Source of the DNA: DATNBT01 sp964579765
GTDB lineage: Bacteria; Acidobacteriota; Vicinamibacteria; Vicinamibacterales; CAVVIG01
Direction of reading: 5' to 3'
Length of the DNA stretch: 9,363 nt
Assembly (NCBI GenBank): GCA_964579765.1
Contig: CAZOIK010000454.1
Coordinates: 1 to 9,363, forward strand
Part shown: one piece after another, positions 5,872-9,363 of the stretch
Position numbering within the stretch: the stretch's first letter is position 1
Layout of the letters: every line of letters begins with the position of its first letter
Notes under the pieces: generated by a model
The model's database searches: none
The model's input: only the letters and a program-made list of their open reading frames with translations
Told to the model about the DNA's origin: nothing
Translations under genes and position numbers: made by a program

Positions 5872-7410
5872 CTACGACGCGACGGCGAGCCGCTTGAGCT
5901 GCAGCTTGTTGATCTTGCCCGCGCCGGTCCGCGGCAGCGCATCGACGAACGTCACGTCAACGGGTCGCTTGTACTTCACCATCTCGGCCCGGCAGTACTC
6001 GAAGAATTCCTCGGGCGTCATGTGCTCGCCGGCCTTCAGTACGACGAAGGCGACAACCACCTCGCCCAGATCGCGATCCGGCCGGCCGACGACGCCCGCT
6101 TCCTGAATCTTCGGATGGCGGAAGAGCACTTCCTCCACCTGCCGTGGATAGACGTTGTAGCCGCCGACGATGGCGATCTCTTTCTTACGATCGACGATGA
6201 AGACATAGCCGTCCTCGTCGCGATAGCCGATGTCTCCCGTGTACAGCCATCCGTCGCGGAGCGCGGACGCCGTCTCTGTCGGGTTGTTGCGATAGCCGCT
6301 GGTCACCTGCGGGCCGCGCACGCGCAGTTCGCCCGACTGGCCCGTCGGCAACACGCGCGTGCCCGACTCGACGTCCACGACCTCGAGGTCGGTGTCCGGC
6401 ACCGGCAATCCGATCGACAGCACCTTCCGCACGCCGCTGGCGGGGTTGAGACACAAGGGCGCGCCCTCGGTCATGCCCCAGCCCTCGAAGAGCGGACACC
6501 CCGTCCGCGCGAGCCATTCGCGGTGCAACTCCTCCGGACACGGCGCGCCGCCCGACAGGCAGTACTTCAGCGACGAGAGGTCGGCGGTCGCCATCACCGG
6601 ACTCCGCAGCAGCCCCATGTAGATCGGCGCGGGCCCGCCGGCGAACACGGTGATCTTGTGCGCCGCGAGCGCCGCGACGACCGTATCCGGGTCGTAGCGC
6701 GGCACGATGACGAGCGTGCTGCGCGCGTACATCGGCATCCACGCCGCGTACGACAAACCCCAGATGTGGAACATCGGCGTCACCGTGAGGAAGCGCTCCG
6801 CGCCGAAATCCACCGGCCAGACGCTGCAGTGCTGGACGAACGAGCGTGTGATGCCCGTGTGCGTGTGGTTGACGCCTTTGGGGACGCCGGTGGTCCCGCC
6901 GGTGAAGATGAGCAGCGCCAGATCGTCCGGCCGCGGGACGTGCCGGGCGTCGAGCCGCAGCGACGAGTCGCTCGTCCACGCCTCACGCTGGAGGTCGCCC
7001 GTCCCCATCACCAGCACGTGGTGGATGCCGAAGCGCTCGGCCATCAGACGCGCCTTCGCGGCCGTGCTGCCGTCGCAGATGACGGCGGCCGCCTGGGCGA
7101 TGGCGAAGATCGGTTCGAGTTCGTGTTCGGTGAAGAAGGGATTGACCGGCGCAACCTGCGCATGCGCCGCCGTGACGGCCAGCAGGGCAACGGCCGTCTC
7201 GACGGCGTTCGGCATCAGCACGACGACGCGGCCGCCGGCGACGTCGAGACGGGAGAGCCGATCGGCGAGGCCGGCGACGGCGCGCCCGAGCTCCGCGTAC
7301 GTCACCTGCGCGTCGCGACAGACGATCGCCGTGCGGTGCGGCTCGTGGTCCACCGCCGCGGCGAGCGTCTCGACGAGCGTCGGGATGTGCGGAAACCGCG
7401 CGTCGGCCAT
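5872..7410 (-). CDS. AMP-dependent acyl-CoA synthetase/ligase (ANL superfamily)
   Basis: A 512-residue protein of normal family length. It activates a carboxylic acid with ATP to an acyl-AMP and then, in the usual family reaction, forms the CoA thioester. All core motifs are present: the phosphate-binding loop at about 168-179 (IFTGGTTGVPKG), the adenine-binding FEGWGMTEGAP, YTGDIG with the ribose-binding Asp, and the hinge/A8 segment DRKKEIAIVGGYNVYPRQ. The C-terminal catalytic lysine is Lys499 in PRTGAGK. No signal peptide or membrane segment is seen, so it is cytoplasmic. Substrate class (medium/long-chain fatty acid or aryl acid) cannot be fixed by eye. ATG 7410 is preferred; a GTG at 7437 is in frame but has no ribosome site and would add nine residues. 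The start is only moderately certain. It follows the peroxiredoxin gene on the same strand, separated by the hairpin at 7445-7467. Confidence 0.92.
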   Translation of the reverse strand: MADARFPHIPTLVETLAAAVDHEPHRTAIVCRDAQVTYAELGRAVAGLADRLSRLDVAGGRVVVLMPNAVETAVALLAVTAAHAQVAPVNPFFTEHELEPIFAIAQAAAVICDGSTAAKARLMAERFGIHHVLVMGTGDLQREAWTSDSSLRLDARHVPRPDDLALLIFTGGTTGVPKGVNHTHTGITRSFVQHCSVWPVDFGAERFLTVTPMFHIWGLSYAAWMPMYARSTLVIVPRYDPDTVVAALAAHKITVFAGGPAPIYMGLLRSPVMATADLSSLKYCLSGGAPCPEELHREWLARTGCPLFEGWGMTEGAPLCLNPASGVRKVLSIGLPVPDTDLEVVDVESGTRVLPTGQSGELRVRGPQVTSGYRNNPTETASALRDGWLYTGDIGYRDEDGYVFIVDRKKEIAIVGGYNVYPRQVEEVLFRHPKIQEAGVVGRPDRDLGEVVVAFVVLKAGEHMTPEEFFEYCRAEMVKYKRPVDVTFVDALPRTGAGKINKLQLKRLAVAS

Positions 7411-7444
7411 GGCGACGGCGATCTTACCCTGCGCCACGCGCGAA

Positions 7445-7467
7445 GGCCGGGCCTGAAAGGCCCGCCC
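7445..7467 (-). repeat. Palindromic hairpin directly after the peroxiredoxin stop, REP-like
   Basis: CGGGCCT (7448-7454) pairs with AGGCCCG (7458-7464) around a GAA loop. After one mismatch, GG at 7445-7446 pairs with CC at 7466-7467. The outer arm touches the TAG stop of the peroxiredoxin gene. On the coding strand it reads AAGTAG followed by GGCGGGCC and ends in GGCCTTCG, the same arrangement as the element at 993-1010 after sdhB. No U-run follows, so it is more likely a dispersed palindrome or mRNA 3'-end stabiliser than a classical terminator. It would separate the peroxiredoxin transcript from the ligase gene. Confidence 0.55.
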
Positions 7468-8060
7468 TACTTGTGCGCCGACGCGAGCTGCTGGACGACT
7501 TCGAGCGACTTCTCGACGTGCGCCGCGGGGCTGATCTTGTCGTCCGCGGTCGAGAGCGTCGCCGCGATCGTCGAGTCCGGCATCACGACGAACGTCGTCC
7601 GCTCGGTGAAGTCGTGATCGATCTCGACGCCCCGCGTGTCCTTCAGGCCGGCACGCAGGTTCATCTTGGTCAGGTGGTACGCCTCCGCGATCGCGCCGTC
7701 CGGATCGGAGGCGACGGCGATCTTCCCGGCGCAGTACTGCGGATCGGCCGAGAACGCGTTCAGGCGCTGGATGCTGTCGCGCGACACGCCGATGATGGTG
7801 GCGTGCGCGGCGTCGAATTTCTCCCGGTTCTCGGAGAACGTGTGCGCCTCGATGTTGCAGCCCTGCGTGAACGCCGACGGATCGAAGTAGACGACGACGG
7901 GGCCTTTCTTGAGCGCGTCCTTGAGCGAGAACTGGAACTCCTTCCCCGCCAGGGAGGCCTTGGCGGTGAAGTCGGGGGCCTTGTCGCCGTGCTTGAGGGC
8001 GGCAAAGGCCGGGATCGTGATCACGCTAGACACGAGCAGGGCGAGACACAGTCGGCGCAT
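7467..8060 (-). CDS. Exported peroxiredoxin (AhpC/TSA, BCP/PrxQ-like)
   Basis: A 197-residue thiol peroxidase that reduces hydrogen peroxide or organic hydroperoxides. Residues 1-20 (MRRLCLALLVSSVITIPAFA) are a signal peptide, so it should act in the periplasm. The thioredoxin-fold catalytic site is P61-SAF-T65-QG-Cys68, the PxxxTxxC peroxidatic motif, with the conserved Arg94 (GVSRDS). Cys110 (DPQYCAGKI) is the best candidate resolving cysteine, or a partner for an external thiol donor. The motif FDPSAFTQGCNIEA and the later VASDPDG segment fit the PrxQ/BCP side of the family, although cytoplasmic BCPs lack a signal peptide. ATG 8060 has GGAG about eight bases upstream. The gene is divergent from the Uma2 gene (114-bp gap) and is followed by a palindromic hairpin and the acyl-CoA ligase. 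No thioredoxin partner is in the window. Confidence 0.9.
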   Translation of the reverse strand: MRRLCLALLVSSVITIPAFAALKHGDKAPDFTAKASLAGKEFQFSLKDALKKGPVVVYFDPSAFTQGCNIEAHTFSENREKFDAAHATIIGVSRDSIQRLNAFSADPQYCAGKIAVASDPDGAIAEAYHLTKMNLRAGLKDTRGVEIDHDFTERTTFVVMPDSTIAATLSTADDKISPAAHVEKSLEVVQQLASAHK

Positions 8061-8083
8061 GGAACTTCTCCTTTTCGCGGTCC

Positions 8084-8089
8084 ATTACA
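8084..8089 (-). promoter_or_regulatory. Candidate -10 element for the peroxiredoxin gene
   Basis: On the minus strand this reads TGTAAT (one mismatch to TATAAT). It is 23 bases before the ATG at 8060, giving a short leader with the GGAG site in it. No acceptable -35 is visible at the usual distance. The rest of the 114-bp divergent gap (8061-8174) shows no palindrome or repeat I can support. Confidence 0.25.
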
Positions 8090-8174
8090 CCACATCGACG
8101 GCCGAAGCACGCGGTCTGGCCCAGCCCGTCGCGTGCGCTTGACTTCCGTCGGCGACGATGAGACCGTCGTCGTC

Positions 8175-8723
8175 ATGCCGCACAAGACCTCACTCGACAC
8201 GTACTTGGCCGGCGACGAGACGACGCACCCGGCCGAAGTGGTTCATGGCATCGTGCGCGAGCCTCCGGCGCCGGCGTGGGGGCACCAGGTCGTCGTCGGC
8301 CGCCTGTACACGAAGATCGAGCACCACGTGCGCCGCTTCGGCCTTGGGCGCGTCGTGCAGGCGCCCATCGACGTCGTGCTCGAACGCGAACCGGCACTGG
8401 TGGTGCAGCCGGACATCGTGTTCGTCGCCGCGGCGCGGCTCGGCATCTGCGACGAGCGCGTGTGGGGGCCGCCCGACCTGGTGGTCGAAGTGCTGTCGTC
8501 GAGTTCGCGGCGCCACGATCGTGTGGTCAAGATCGGCTGGTTTCAGCGCTACGGCGTGCCCGAATGCTGGCTCGTCGATCCGGTGTCGTGCGAAATCGAG
8601 GTCGTGAGCCTCACGCCGTCCACGCGCGCCTCGCGTGTTTTCGGCAGGCCCGACCGCGTCCGATCGGCCGTACTGCCGCAGCTGCGTCTTCGCGTCCTGG
8701 ACGTGTTCGCCGATAGCGTGTGA
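8175..8723 (+). CDS. Uma2-family protein (DUF820, PD-(D/E)XK nuclease-like)
   Basis: A 182-residue protein whose order of motifs fits the Uma2/DUF820 family of restriction-endonuclease-like folds: HPAEVVHGIVRE near the N-terminus, VVQPDIVFV (Asp80), DLVVEVLSSSS (Glu105), Lys119 and YGVPECWLVDP. Families with this fold are predicted metal-dependent nucleases. Copies are often numerous in cyanobacteria, Chloroflexota and Acidobacteriota, and their role is not established. ATG 8175 is chosen because homology-like sequence begins shortly after it. A TTG further upstream is in frame, and no clear ribosome site supports either. It is a single gene, divergent from the peroxiredoxin and convergent with the secreted-protein gene, with no visible toxin, antitoxin or methylase partner. 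The frame runs open far upstream to 7473, but that is antisense to the peroxiredoxin. Confidence 0.85.
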   Translation: MPHKTSLDTYLAGDETTHPAEVVHGIVREPPAPAWGHQVVVGRLYTKIEHHVRRFGLGRVVQAPIDVVLEREPALVVQPDIVFVAAARLGICDERVWGPPDLVVEVLSSSSRRHDRVVKIGWFQRYGVPECWLVDPVSCEIEVVSLTPSTRASRVFGRPDRVRSAVLPQLRLRVLDVFADSV

Positions 8724-8748
8724 CCCGCCGGGCGCCACCATCCGGGCG

Positions 8749-9363
8749 TCAGCGCGGAACAGCCTTCGCGAAGAGATCGACGACCGACAGGTTGAACGAC
8801 CCGGCGAAGCCGTGGCCGCCGCCGGGCGCCAGCGACGCCAGGCCGACCTCGTCCACCTTGCTCAGATCGGGGTTCTTCACTTCCGTCAGGACGACCACAC
8901 GCTGCGGATCGAGCTTGTACCACGTCATGCCGTCGAAGGCGATTTCGACCTCGAGGAAGTCGCCGTGCGTGGTGATCGCGCGATTCCCGATCGCCATCGT
9001 GCCGTCGGCGAGCTTCACGACCGGATAGAGCGTGTGAATGGCGTTCGTGCGCACCAGCCAGCGCAGCCGCGCCAGGCCGGTCAGGTTGACGTAGTTGCGC
9101 CTGTCGCGCAGCGTGACGGCGACGGGCGACGTCGCCAGGCCGTTCCACAGATCGTTCCGGCCCTCGTGACGGGCGACGCGGACCGGCGCCGATCCGGGGC
9201 CGTAGAGCTTTGCCTCGATCTGCGCGTTAGCCGACACGGCGGGCGTGAACCGCTGGTTCTCGTCGGTCCGCTCGCCCTGAAACGGCGGCTCCTTCCACTC
9301 TTCGTGAAACAGCAGCGCCGGCCGCGTCTCGGGAGCCGGCTGCTGCGCGAACGCCGCGCCGCT
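8749..9363 (-). CDS. Secreted protein of unknown function, probable jelly-roll fold (5' partial)
   Basis: The minus-strand frame is open from the window edge to a TGA at 8749 and gives 204 residues. The visible N-terminus GAAFAQQPAPETRP looks like the end of a signal peptide (cleavage AFA/QQ), so probably only the start codon and hydrophobic core are missing. An ATG-like start is not needed: an in-frame internal GTG at 9237 would cut off conserved-looking sequence (LFHEEWKEPPFQGER). The body is beta-rich and Trp/Tyr-containing (LTGLARLRWLVRT, VKLADGTMAIGN, MTWYKLD) and ends in the segment DLSKVDEVGLASLAPGGG. From memory this resembles a family of exported hypothetical proteins in Acidobacteriota and Planctomycetota with a laminin-G/DUF1080-like layout. 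No catalytic residues can be assigned. A sugar-binding role is possible but only an inference. It is convergent with the Uma2 gene across a 25-bp gap with no hairpin. Confidence 0.75.
   Translation of the reverse strand, partial: SGAAFAQQPAPETRPALLFHEEWKEPPFQGERTDENQRFTPAVSANAQIEAKLYGPGSAPVRVARHEGRNDLWNGLATSPVAVTLRDRRNYVNLTGLARLRWLVRTNAIHTLYPVVKLADGTMAIGNRAITTHGDFLEVEIAFDGMTWYKLDPQRVVVLTEVKNPDLSKVDEVGLASLAPGGGHGFAGSFNLSVVDLFAKAVPR

Noticed and set aside
5851..7617. Long plus-strand open frame antisense to the acyl-CoA ligase
   Set aside because: The ligase on the minus strand has all family motifs. The plus-strand product is low-complexity Arg/His/Asp-rich and spans two gene boundaries.
7473..8174. 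Upstream extension of the Uma2 reading frame
   Set aside because: The extension is antisense to the peroxiredoxin gene and its residues do not resemble the Uma2 family. The frame is open only by composition.

Overview
The window is GC-rich, gene-dense bacterial DNA. It most resembles an uncultured soil or sediment Acidobacteriota (Vicinamibacteria-like). This is an inference from three things: a Bacteroidetes/Acidobacteriota-type succinate dehydrogenase with B-type sequence features, a run of exported proteins that become ...Ala-Gln... after the signal peptide, and a Uma2-family protein. No rRNA, tRNA, CRISPR array or insertion sequence was seen.

Layout. 1-986 (+): the 3' end of sdhA and a complete sdhB, overlapping by one base. 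1026-2294 (+): an exported two-domain enzyme, with an N-terminal subclass-B3-like metallo-beta-lactamase fold and a C-terminal VOC (glyoxalase-fold) domain. It starts 39 bp after sdhB, and a palindromic element lies between them. 2319-4542 (-): three genes in one direction, in transcription order a stand-alone receiver protein, an AraC-family regulator and a lipoprotein with a fibronectin type III domain. 4653-5009 (+): what looks like the surviving C-terminal end of a collagen-repeat protein. 5002-8060 (-): in transcription order an exported peroxiredoxin, an acyl-CoA-ligase-type adenylating enzyme and an uncharacterised, probably all-helical protein. A four-copy array with an exact 42-bp period fills most of the gap before the last gene. 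8175-8723 (+): a Uma2-family protein. 8749-9363 (-): a secreted protein of unknown function whose signal peptide is cut by the window edge.

How the genes fit together. Only sdhAB forms an obvious complex (succinate:quinone oxidoreductase); its membrane subunit is presumably upstream of the window. The other genes look like ordinary accessory and housekeeping genes packed closely together. I see no clear new multi-gene system. The observations most worth a second look are the MBL-VOC fusion, the 42-bp-phased repeat array, a pair of similar palindromic elements that each follow an AAG-TAG gene end, and the collagen-like remnant.
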